This document shows positions 1-5,713 of a DNA stretch of 8,156 bases, piece after piece. Within the stretch, counting starts at the first letter, position 1; each line of letters opens with the position of its first letter. The notes below the pieces were generated by a model. The model searched no databases and had not been told where the DNA came from. It saw nothing but the letters and a program-made list of their open reading frames with translations. A program made the translations under genes and the position numbers. Origin of the DNA: Actinomycetota bacterium (lineage in GTDB: Bacteria; Actinomycetota; Thermoleophilia; Gaiellales; Gaiellaceae); the NCBI GenBank assembly GCA_013696595.1, contig JACCYG010000109.1:1-8156 (forward strand). Direction: 5' to 3'.

Positions 1-73
1 GCGGACAACTATTCCGATCGAAGTCCTGCGAAGCGCATCGTTCCCATCGAAAAGCGCCCTGAGCGGGGGAAAG

Positions 74-434
74 TGGAGGCGGCGGGAATCGAACCCGCGT
101 CCGCGGACGCACCGGTAAGAGCGTCTACAAGTTTGTCCTGCGATTTCGTTTCGCCCGCCGGCCGGATCGCAGGCGGCCTACCGCCGGGCTAGCCATCCTT
201 CAGAGTCCCGCTTCGGGCGATTGGCTCTCCCTCCGCGGCAAGCCCGTTGGTTGACGCCGGATTCCGATCCACGGGCCGAGACCGGAGCGACGCGTCACCT
301 AACCGAAGCTAGGCAGCGAGTGCGAGTTCGTTATCCGCACTTACGTTGTTTCCCGGTTGTTTTACGAGGCCGACCGGGGACCTCGACTTGCAGCTCTTCC
401 GGAGAACCGACCACGTCGAAACCAGGTCGCCCCC
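74..434 (-). ncRNA. ssrA: Transfer-messenger RNA (tmRNA)
   Basis: This RNA rescues ribosomes stalled on mRNAs without a stop codon. It enters the A site as an alanyl-tRNA mimic with SmpB, then serves as a short mRNA that adds a degradation tag. Read on the minus strand, the 5' end GGGGGCG (434-428) pairs with the 3' CGCCTCC (81-75) in a 7-bp acceptor stem. The stem includes the G3-U70 wobble that is the alanine identity element. The 5' end continues into the typical ACCTGGTTTCGACG stretch, and the 3' end has a tRNA-like T arm (GCGGG, TTCGATT, CCCGC). The tag reading frame lies inside, at 338-309. The 361-nt length is normal for a one-piece tmRNA. The terminal CCA is not encoded: after the discriminator A the gene reads CTT, so CCA must be added enzymatically. 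No convincing terminator is visible in positions 1-73. The gene lies at the end of the smpB side of the locus, which fits its role. Confidence 0.96.
309..338 (-). other. tmRNA tag-peptide reading frame (ADNELALAA-stop)
   Basis: The minus strand reads GCG GAT AAC GAA CTC GCA CTC GCT GCC TAG, giving the tag ADNELALAA. The frame is preceded by GTAAGT, like the usual sequence just before the resume codon. The terminal LAA/ALAA signature is the degron that ClpXP-type proteases recognise in known tags. The choice of GCG as resume codon is inferred from this context. The tag is short, with nine encoded residues against ten in the E. coli ANDENYALAA. Confidence 0.88.
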
Positions 435-447
435 GTATGTCTGTCAC

Positions 448-453
448 ATTCTA
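448..453 (-). promoter_or_regulatory. Candidate -10 element for ssrA
   Basis: The minus strand reads TAGAAT, a good sigma70-type -10 hexamer, 13 nt before the mature tmRNA 5' end. This is consistent with a short precursor leader removed by RNase P. No clear TTGACA-like -35 lies at the expected distance, so the call rests on the hexamer alone. Confidence 0.4.
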
Positions 454-497
454 GCGGAGATGCGGCCGTTTTACGGGCTCCGGTCCGGCCGGGGCGG

Positions 498-503
498 TAC
501 CGT
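498..503 (+). promoter_or_regulatory. Candidate -10 element (TACCGT) for the YacP-like gene
   Basis: TACCGT fits the TANNNT pattern and ends exactly 7 nt before the ATG at 511. There is no Shine-Dalgarno sequence between them. That spacing would place the transcription start on the ATG itself, meaning leaderless expression. The motif is weak and could occur by chance. Confidence 0.25.
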
Positions 504-510
504 CGGCTCG

Positions 511-867
511 ATGGCGATCACGGTCCTCGTCGACGCGCGCAACGTCCTCCGCTCCAAGTGGCCCAACATCCCCGAGCGCGAGCTCGTCGAGCTCTGCTGC
601 GCGTGGGCCGCCGATGCGGGGCATCGCGCGGTCATCGTCTTCGACGGGAAGGCGCCGGGCGGGCTCCTGGGCGAGCACGACGCCGCGCCGGGATGCGTGG
701 TCGTCGGCACTGGAAGGGAAAGCGCCGACGACTGGCTCGCACGCGAGGCGGTCGGCTACGAGCCGTTCTGGCTCGTTACGTCCGACCACGAGCTCCGCGC
801 ACGGGCCGGGGCGCGCGCGCAGAACGTCCTGGGCGGCGGCAGCTTCGCGCGCACTCTTGCTCCGTAG
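511..867 (+). CDS. Small NYN/PIN-like nuclease, YacP/Rae1 family (short form)
   Basis: The 118-residue protein has the layout of an NYN (PIN-like) metal-dependent RNase domain. It has VLVDARNVL near the start (D8, N11), VIVFDG at 41-46, GRESADDWL at 68-76 with acidic D73/D74, and LVTSD at 88-92. These acidic positions match the family's metal-binding pattern. Bacillus YacP (Rae1) is a ribosome-associated endoribonuclease that cuts mRNA during translation. That exact activity is inferred here, not shown. The protein is shorter than Bacillus Rae1 (about 170 residues); the core is present but the C-terminal part is missing. The ATG at 511 is chosen because the frame upstream of it overlaps tmRNA and does not look coding. 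No Shine-Dalgarno sequence is visible. The gene diverges from ssrA with 76 nt between them. It could instead be another NYN-domain nuclease of unknown target. Confidence 0.8.
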   Translation: MAITVLVDARNVLRSKWPNIPERELVELCCAWAADAGHRAVIVFDGKAPGGLLGEHDAAPGCVVVGTGRESADDWLAREAVGYEPFWLVTSDHELRARAGARAQNVLGGGSFARTLAP

Positions 868-909
868 CGAGCATCAAGTTTCGCTCGTCACATGCAGACA
901 GGGAGAGAC

Positions 910-913
910 GGAG
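910..913 (+). promoter_or_regulatory. Shine-Dalgarno GGAG deciding the GTG start at 922
   Basis: GGAG sits 8 nt before the GTG at 922, an ideal distance, whereas the in-frame ATG at 892 has nothing comparable. It supports the shorter version of the membrane protein. Confidence 0.5.
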
Positions 914-921
914 CGTCCCCC

Positions 922-1251
922 GTGCGCCTGCTCGCCTTCCTCATCGCGTTCGTCGCGTTCCAGGTCTACTGGTTCCAGCGCGAGACACCGACCGAGCCAC
1001 ACCTCGCCGCGATCGCGGGCTCGATCGCCGGCCATGTGGACGTGTATTGCCCGAGCATCTGGAAGCGCCTCATCGAGGTCTCGAGCGCACAGGGAACGGC
1101 GCACTACGACCCGGATGACCGTCCGCGATCCTTGAGCGCCCGCTCGATCTGCCGCTTAGCGTCCCGGTCGGCGAGATCCCGGCGCTTGTCCCGGGCTTCC
1201 TTCCCGCGCGCAACCGCCAGCTCGACCTTCACGCGTCCGTTCTTGAAGTAG
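922..1251 (+). CDS. Small one-helix membrane protein, possibly truncated, overlapping smpB
   Basis: This is an unrecognised protein of 109 residues from the GTG at 922. That start has GGAG (910-913) 8 nt upstream. An ATG at 892 is in frame but has no ribosome site. Residues 2-18 (RLLAFLIAFVAFQVYWF) form one membrane helix or signal anchor. They are followed by a protein-like stretch with CPSIWKRLIEVSS (43-55) and GTAHYDPDDRP (58-68). From about residue 61 the frame runs antisense through smpB (1104-1251) and becomes Arg/Ser-rich, like a shadow frame. The N-terminal 60-70 residues therefore look genuinely coding, while the tail may be read-through after an ancestral 3' end was lost. The stretch with GTxxxDxxxRP reminds me of longer hypothetical actinobacterial proteins, but I cannot name a family. 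It lies 54 nt after the nuclease gene and may be co-transcribed with it. Confidence 0.5.
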   Translation: MRLLAFLIAFVAFQVYWFQRETPTEPHLAAIAGSIAGHVDVYCPSIWKRLIEVSSAQGTAHYDPDDRPRSLSARSICRLASRSARSRRLSRASFPRATASSTFTRPFLK

Positions 1252-1583
1252 AGCCGCGTGGGTACAAGCGTGAGGCCTCGCTCCTGCACTTTGCCGAGGA
1301 GCGAGTCGATCTCGCGGCGGTGGAGCAGAAGCTTGCGGTCTCGATCGGGATCGTGGTTGGCGAGATTTCCCTGCGCGTACTCGGAGATGTGCGCGCCGAC
1401 GAGATACAGCTCTCCCCCGCGCACGTCCGCATACGCGCGCTGAAGCGTCACCTGTCCTTCCCTGAGTGACTTCACCTCGGTACCGGTCAGCTCGATACCC
1501 GCCTCGAGCCTCTCAAGCAGGTGGTACTCGTGCCGCGCGCGGCGGTTCTCCGCGATCGGCTTCGTTCCGGACGGCCTCGCCAC
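1104..1583 (-). CDS. smpB: SsrA-binding protein SmpB
   Basis: SmpB binds the tRNA-like domain of tmRNA, delivers it to stalled ribosomes, and occupies the empty mRNA channel with its C-terminal tail. The family signature runs the whole length: KPIAENRRARHEYHLLE near the start, AGIELTGTEVKSLREG, the AHISEYAQGN and NHDPDRDRKLLLH block, LVPTRLYFKNGRVKVELAVARGK, and the basic tail DKRRDLADRDAKRQIERAL. The length from the GTG at 1583 is 159 residues, normal for the family. A TTG at 1622 would add 13 residues (AGAGKTLHTIGF and similar) not seen in typical SmpB. A TACAAT hexamer lies between the two candidate starts, which favours the inner one. The 3' end overlaps the convergent membrane-protein frame by 148 nt. 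It is separated from the dioxygenase by a 209-nt gap and probably has its own promoter. Confidence 0.96.
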   Translation of the reverse strand: MARPSGTKPIAENRRARHEYHLLERLEAGIELTGTEVKSLREGQVTLQRAYADVRGGELYLVGAHISEYAQGNLANHDPDRDRKLLLHRREIDSLLGKVQERGLTLVPTRLYFKNGRVKVELAVARGKEARDKRRDLADRDAKRQIERALKDRGRSSGS

Positions 1584-1590
1584 GAAGCCG

Positions 1591-1596
1591 ATTGTA
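1591..1596 (-). promoter_or_regulatory. Candidate -10 element (TACAAT) for smpB
   Basis: The minus strand reads TACAAT, one mismatch from TATAAT, ending exactly 7 nt before the GTG at 1583. This would start transcription on the start codon, giving a leaderless smpB mRNA. No Shine-Dalgarno sequence precedes the GTG, which agrees. The nearest -35-like TTGGCC (1622-1617) is about 20 nt away, longer than optimal. Confidence 0.4.
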
Positions 1597-1792
1597 TGGA
1601 GGGTCTTTCCTGCGCCGGCCAAGAGTGTTCGTCCGCCGGTAAGCAGAGCAGGAGCATGTTGACCTCGTCGACCCGGCAGGAAAGCGCCACCGAGACCGGG
1701 TCGTGCGGGCTCGAGCCGGTCGCTCCCCGTCCCCTGGTAGTTCGGATCATCGAAGTGGTCGGCGGACGGAGGGCGAATCGCCGACAGCTTCG
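1597..1792. other. Intergenic region between the dioxygenase gene and smpB
   Basis: This 196-nt stretch shows no credible coding frame. Frames crossing it are low-complexity or overlap smpB. I looked for a tRNA and for common riboswitch cores and found none. No strong terminator (hairpin plus T run) follows the dioxygenase stop, so read-through into smpB remains possible. Confidence 0.5.
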
Positions 1793-2722
1793 CTAGTGCG
1801 GCGCCCAGGTCTCGCGCGGATTCGCCAGCGGCGTCAGGGTCTGTTCCACCTGCTCGCGAAGCGGCTCGAAGTTCGGTGGAAGCGAGAGGCGCTCGCCCAG
1901 GTGCTCGAGCGGCTCATCCGTCGCGAACCCGGGGCCCAGGGTCGCGATCTCGAAGAGCACCCCGCTCGGCTCGCGGAAATAGATCGAGCGGAAGTAGAAA
2001 CGGTCGATCACGGGAGTCGGATTCGCCCCCGTTTGTGCGACGCGTTCGCGCCAGGCCTCGTGATCGTCGATCGCCGACGCCCAGGCGACATGGTGGACCG
2101 TTCCGGCGCCCCCGACGCCGCGTTCCGGCGGCGCCGGGTCATAACCGTAGAAGGAGCCGCGCCGGTCGCCCCTCGCCTCCCATTCCGCGGGCGGGTCGAT
2201 CGCAGTGAAGCCGAGCGCGTTGTCCAGGAACATCCGGCTCGCATCGGGCGCGAGACTGTAGGCCCTGACGCCGTCGAAGCCCTGCAGCGCAAGCTCGCCC
2301 GGGATGTCCGGGTGGTCTGCGACAAGCGGCTCGTCGTCCGTCTCGGCGACGGCGAGCTCGAGCGCGAGGCCCTCGGGGTCCGAGAAGCGAAGCCGCCCGT
2401 CGGCGCTGTCGGCTGCCACGTCCTCGTCCGCGAGCCGCCCGGCCCAGAAATCCAGCGCGTCGTCCGACGAGACGCGCCACGCGATCCTGTGGACCATGCC
2501 CGCCCCCGCTCGGCCGGGTCGCGCCCCGGGATACTCGAAGAACGTCAGGTCGGCGCCCGCGCTGCCCTTCTCGTCGGCGTAGAACAGGTGATACACGGTC
2601 GGGTCGTCCTGGTTCACCGTCTTCTTGACGAGCCGCAGCCCGAGGACGCGCACGTAGAAGTCGAGATTCCCGGGCGCGTCGCCCGTGATGCAGGTGACGT
2701 GGTGGATCCCTTCGAGCTTCAT
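1793..2722 (-). CDS. mhqO: VOC-family ring-cleaving dioxygenase, MhqO-like
   Basis: The 309-residue protein consists of two vicinal-oxygen-chelate modules. The first (about 4-125) starts with GIHHVTCITGDAPGNLDFY and VLGLRLVKKTVNQDDP and ends with DPEGLALEL. The second (about 148-265) has TVHHVAW (208-214) and EPSGVLFEIATLGPGFA (251-267). Candidate metal ligands are H8, E122, H211 and E258. The LVKKTVNxDDP and YHLFYADE stretches are typical of the MhqO/MhqA group, metal-dependent dioxygenases that open hydroquinone or catechol-type rings. In Bacillus this group protects against quinone stress. The substrate here is inferred from family only. The length matches the family (about 310). The ATG lies 13 nt after the RNase stop codon, so the two genes are very likely co-transcribed. 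No strong Shine-Dalgarno sequence is seen. The enzyme has no known link to ribosome rescue. Confidence 0.87.
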   Translation of the reverse strand: MKLEGIHHVTCITGDAPGNLDFYVRVLGLRLVKKTVNQDDPTVYHLFYADEKGSAGADLTFFEYPGARPGRAGAGMVHRIAWRVSSDDALDFWAGRLADEDVAADSADGRLRFSDPEGLALELAVAETDDEPLVADHPDIPGELALQGFDGVRAYSLAPDASRMFLDNALGFTAIDPPAEWEARGDRRGSFYGYDPAPPERGVGGAGTVHHVAWASAIDDHEAWRERVAQTGANPTPVIDRFYFRSIYFREPSGVLFEIATLGPGFATDEPLEHLGERLSLPPNFEPLREQVEQTLTPLANPRETWAPH

Positions 2723-2735
2723 CGCGGTCTCGATT

Positions 2736-4427
2736 CTACGAAATGGGTGGATCGCCGAGCGCCAGCTCGACCTTCCCTTCGACCTTGTCGATCTTCTCGA
2801 CTCGGACGGCGATCGGGTCGCCGAGCCTGTAGGTCGTTCCCGTCCGCCGCCCGACCATCGCCGTGCCGAGGACGTTCAGCTCGAAATACTCACCGGGGAG
2901 CTTCCGCGCCGGGACATATCCCTCGAAGATGCGCTCGAAGCGCACGAAGATTCCCGAGCCGATCGCGCCCACGATCTCCCCCTCGAAGGACGCGTCCCAG
3001 CCTTCGTCGAAGAGCCTCCGCTCGAGAAACCACACGAGACAGAGCGCGTCGGCTCGGTACTCGACCTGCGCCGCGTCGCGCTCGCGCAGGGACGTCCAGT
3101 CCGCGAGCTCGTCGAGGTTCTCGGGAAGCGGCGCCTCGCCCACACCGAGCTCGTTCAGGAGCGCCCGGTGGCAGACGAGGTCCGGATAGCGGCGGATCGG
3201 CGACGTGAAGTGGCAATAGGCGCGGCTCGCGAGCCCCGAATGCCCGAGGTTTCGCGGGTCGTACCGGGCCTGTTTCAGCGCTCGAAGGATGAGCGTCGGG
3301 AACGCCTCCTCGCCGCGTCCGAGCTGCCCCGCATGTTGCGCGACCCGTGAGCTGATCTCGGCCGCTAGGCGAGCCCCATCTGGGGCTGTCAGGTGGTCAG
3401 GCACGGGTGGCGTCGGGACTTCGAGATCGGCGAGCTTGGCGACCAGGAGCTCGATCGCCTGCGGGTCCGGGCGCTCGTGGATGCGGAAGAGCGCTTCGCG
3501 GTTTCGCCCGGCGAGAAGTCCCGCGACCAGCTCGTTCGCGAAGATCATGAGCTCCTCGACCAGCATGTGAGCATGCGGCTCGGCCTCGGTCCAAGCGCGC
3601 TCGACCCCTCCTTCACCGTCGAAGGCGAACGTGGTCTCGCCGGTCTCGATTCGGAGGGCGCCCCGGCCGTACCGCCGGCGGCGTAACTCGGTCGTGAGGC
3701 GCTCGGCCAGCCGGAGGGCCTCGGTCACTTCGTCGCTCGCCCGCTCGTGGCCGGCGAGGATCGCCTCGGCGTGGCCGTATGTCAGCCGCTCGCGGCTGCG
3801 GATCAAGCTTCGGTAGAACGAGGGCGCGCCGGGCTCGAGGTTCCCGTCGAAGGGAATCTCCACGGTGACGCAGCGGCGGTCCCGGTGCGGGCGGAGGCTG
3901 CAGAGATCGGTGGAGAGGCTCTCGGGAAGCATCGGCTCGACCATTCCGGGGACGTAGGTCGAGAAGGCACGCTCCGCCGCGTCGCGGTCGAGCGGCGAAC
4001 CGGCCGGCACGTAAGCCGAGACGTCGGCGATGTGAACCCAAGCCCTGATCCCGTCGTCCTCGGGACGGAGCGAGAGCGCGTCGTCGAAGTCCTTCGCCTC
4101 GTCGGGATCGATCGTGAACGCGAGCAGCTCCCGGAGGTCGACTCGATCGGTCTCCGGGCCTGCCGGCTCAGGCGGGAGCGGCGGAGCCGGCCGGCGCACG
4201 CCCTCGTGCCAGAGGAGCCCCTCGAGGACGGCTTCGATCGCACTCGGACGCCCGAGTACGCGCTCGATCCGCGCGCGCCCACGGCCGAGCCGGAGGACGA
4301 CGAGGTCCCCGACGGACGCGTCTCCAGCTCCTTTCCTGTCGACGGCGACGGGAACGCCCCCCTCGAAGTACGGCTCGCCGACCAGGAGCTTCCCGCGGCG
4401 GGCGAGCTCACAGACGGCTAGCTCCAT
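2736..4427 (-). CDS. rnr: RNase II/R-family 3'-5' exoribonuclease (RNB domain), short form
   Basis: This enzyme degrades RNA from the 3' end. RNase R in particular clears structured RNA and the non-stop mRNAs freed by tmRNA. The 563-residue protein has an N-terminal OB/cold-shock-like region (about 1-60), an RNB catalytic domain (about 97-425) and a C-terminal S1 RNA-binding domain (about 478-558). The catalytic acidic cluster is TIDPDEAKDFDDA (D107, D113, D115, D116), with the same spacing as in RNase II. Further marks are WVHIADVSAYV (130-140), MLVEELMIFAN (288-298), FRIHERP (314-320) and HFTSPIRRYPDLVCHR (406-421). It is shorter than E. coli RNase R (about 810), lacking the helix-turn-helix and apparently one cold-shock domain. 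RNase R versus RNase II is therefore not settled; proximity to smpB and ssrA favours the R role. The ATG has GGAG (4435-4432) 4 nt upstream. The gene follows the protease after 75 nt. Confidence 0.93.
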   Translation of the reverse strand: MELAVCELARRGKLLVGEPYFEGGVPVAVDRKGAGDASVGDLVVLRLGRGRARIERVLGRPSAIEAVLEGLLWHEGVRRPAPPLPPEPAGPETDRVDLRELLAFTIDPDEAKDFDDALSLRPEDDGIRAWVHIADVSAYVPAGSPLDRDAAERAFSTYVPGMVEPMLPESLSTDLCSLRPHRDRRCVTVEIPFDGNLEPGAPSFYRSLIRSRERLTYGHAEAILAGHERASDEVTEALRLAERLTTELRRRRYGRGALRIETGETTFAFDGEGGVERAWTEAEPHAHMLVEELMIFANELVAGLLAGRNREALFRIHERPDPQAIELLVAKLADLEVPTPPVPDHLTAPDGARLAAEISSRVAQHAGQLGRGEEAFPTLILRALKQARYDPRNLGHSGLASRAYCHFTSPIRRYPDLVCHRALLNELGVGEAPLPENLDELADWTSLRERDAAQVEYRADALCLVWFLERRLFDEGWDASFEGEIVGAIGSGIFVRFERIFEGYVPARKLPGEYFELNVLGTAMVGRRTGTTYRLGDPIAVRVEKIDKVEGKVELALGDPPIS

Positions 4428-4444
4428 GCGTCTCCACCCCAGGC

Positions 4445-4464
4445 GGGCGGGCCAAGGACCGCCC
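4445..4464 (-). repeat. GC hairpin between the protease gene and rnr
   Basis: GGGCGG and CCGCCC form a perfect 6-bp stem around an 8-nt loop, in the short gap upstream of rnr. There is no T run after it in either direction, so it is not a classical intrinsic terminator. It might attenuate, or protect the 5' end of an rnr transcript. Confidence 0.3.
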
Positions 4465-4502
4465 CTGCACGAGCGGTGAACGACGCGAGTCCTGTCGCCA
4501 AA

Positions 4503-5675
4503 CTAGGAGCGGATCTGCTTGAGGAGCAGGCTCTGCGCTGCCAGGAGCGCGTCGTCGGCCGGCGTGCGACGGTTGTCGATGGAGCGGACGTCGGGCGCGA
4601 GGCCGCGGCCTGTCAGATTCCGGCCCGAAGGTGTGAGGAAGACGGCGGTTGTCAGCTTGAGTGCGGCCCCGTTCGAGAGCGGGCGAACCGACTGGACGAA
4701 CGCTTTCCCGTACGTGGGCTCCCCCACGACGACGGCGCGATCGTGGTCTCCTAGAGCGGCCGCGACGATCTCGGCCGCACTCGCGCTGTCGCGATCGACG
4801 AGGACGACGAGGGGAATCCTGGGCAGTTGAGCCTTTCCGGTCACGTCGTACACGTGGCGACCGTGACGGCGGCCCTCCGTGACGCAGACGACGCCCTTGT
4901 CGACGAACAGGGACACGGAGCGAACCGCCTGCGCGAGCAGCCCGCCGGAGTTGTCGCGTAGGTCGAGCAGGATCCCGTCTGCGCCCGCCTTGACCAGCGC
5001 CTTCGCGCGCTGCTCGAGCCGTTCACCCGCGTTTGCCCTGAACGAGAGGAGGCGCACGTAGGCGATTTCCACGCGGCCCGCGTCGATCGTACGAGCACGC
5101 AAGGGCGGAAGCTCGATCTCCCGACGCTTCACGGCGAAGCTGAGCGTCCCTTCGCGCGGCCGTCTCACCATGAGGCGGACGACGGTCCCCGCTTTCCCCT
5201 TGATGAGCTCGAGCGAGCGCTGGAACGGCAGCGCCCGCACTCGTCGGCCGTCGATCGACACGATGAGGTCTCCCGGCCGGATCCCCGCCTGTCGCGCCGG
5301 TCCCTGCAGCGCGGCCTTGACCACGAGGCCGCCTCGCGCCCGGCCGACCGTAAGTCCGACCCCCGAGTAGCTCCTGGCCGTTCGCGCCTTCAGGAGGTCG
5401 TACTCCTCGGGCGTCAGATAATCGGTGTAGGGATCGTCAAGGCTCGCGAGGATCCGGTCGATCGTCGGCTGCTTGAGCGCGGTGGCGGGCACCGGTCGAT
5501 AGAAGCTTTCGGCGAGCTGACGGCGGACCTCGTCGACGACCTCCGGCGCCCGGTCGCGCGAGCCGGGGGGAAGGCTCGCCGGCCCGTCGTCGCGCGCGAG
5601 CGTGAGCAGAAGGCCGAGCGCAAAGGCCCCGGCAAGCAGAAGGAGGACCCCGGCGATTCCAGCCGCGCGTCTCAT
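4503..5675 (-). CDS. ctpA: S41-family C-terminal processing protease (CtpA-like)
   Basis: This is a serine protease of the tail-specific/C-terminal processing type, held outside the membrane by an N-terminal anchor. The 390 residues comprise a hydrophobic segment (about 5-27), a helical N-terminal region, a PDZ domain (about 102-190, with YSGVGLTV and AGIRPGDLIVSIDGRRV) and the S41 catalytic domain. Within that domain, GILLDLRDNSGGLL (234-247) is the conserved core. S299 in VDRDSASAAEIVAAAL and K324 in GEPTYGKAFVQS form the Ser-Lys dyad, with D310 at the position matching the third residue in E. coli Prc. Family members process lipoproteins or peptidoglycan hydrolases, or act on signalling proteins; the substrate here is unknown. 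The gene follows ftsX with a 38-nt gap that contains a possible promoter. No good ribosome site lies next to the ATG. Confidence 0.93.
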   Translation of the reverse strand: MRRAAGIAGVLLLLAGAFALGLLLTLARDDGPASLPPGSRDRAPEVVDEVRRQLAESFYRPVPATALKQPTIDRILASLDDPYTDYLTPEEYDLLKARTARSYSGVGLTVGRARGGLVVKAALQGPARQAGIRPGDLIVSIDGRRVRALPFQRSLELIKGKAGTVVRLMVRRPREGTLSFAVKRREIELPPLRARTIDAGRVEIAYVRLLSFRANAGERLEQRAKALVKAGADGILLDLRDNSGGLLAQAVRSVSLFVDKGVVCVTEGRRHGRHVYDVTGKAQLPRIPLVVLVDRDSASAAEIVAAALGDHDRAVVVGEPTYGKAFVQSVRPLSNGAALKLTTAVFLTPSGRNLTGRGLAPDVRSIDNRRTPADDALLAAQSLLLKQIRS

Positions 5676-5688
5676 GGGCCGCGTCGGC

Positions 5689-5694
5689 AGTATA
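5689..5694 (-). promoter_or_regulatory. Candidate -10 element (TATACT) for the S41 protease
   Basis: The minus strand reads TATACT, a strong -10 match, within the 38-nt gap after ftsX and 13 nt before the protease ATG. It would give a leader of about six nucleotides. No clear -35 is visible. It suggests the protease and downstream genes can be transcribed separately from ftsEX. Confidence 0.4.
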
Positions 5695-5713
5695 GGCCCC
5701 TCTCGGAAGTCGC

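Noticed and set aside
20..73. Intrinsic terminator downstream of tmRNA
   Set aside because: Only 3-4 bp stems with a short T4 run could be drawn, too weak to call.
75..130. A tRNA gene on the minus strand, suggested by the T-arm sequence
   Set aside because: The matching acceptor half lies 350 nt away at 434 and an ALAA tag frame lies between, so this is the tRNA-like end of tmRNA.
346..510. N-terminal extension of the YacP-like nuclease from an ATG at 346
   Set aside because: It overlaps the 5' half of tmRNA in antisense and shows no domain similarity. The nuclease fold begins right at the ATG at 511.
1623..1792. Riboswitch or small RNA upstream of smpB
   Set aside because: I compared the stretch by eye with common riboswitch cores (cobalamin, ZTP, fluoride, c-di-GMP) and found no conserved core or convincing paired layout.
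1703..3208. Long plus-strand open frame of 501 codons
   Set aside because: It is antisense to the dioxygenase and RNase, both of which carry full family motifs. Its product is Arg/Pro-rich, as GC-rich shadow frames are.
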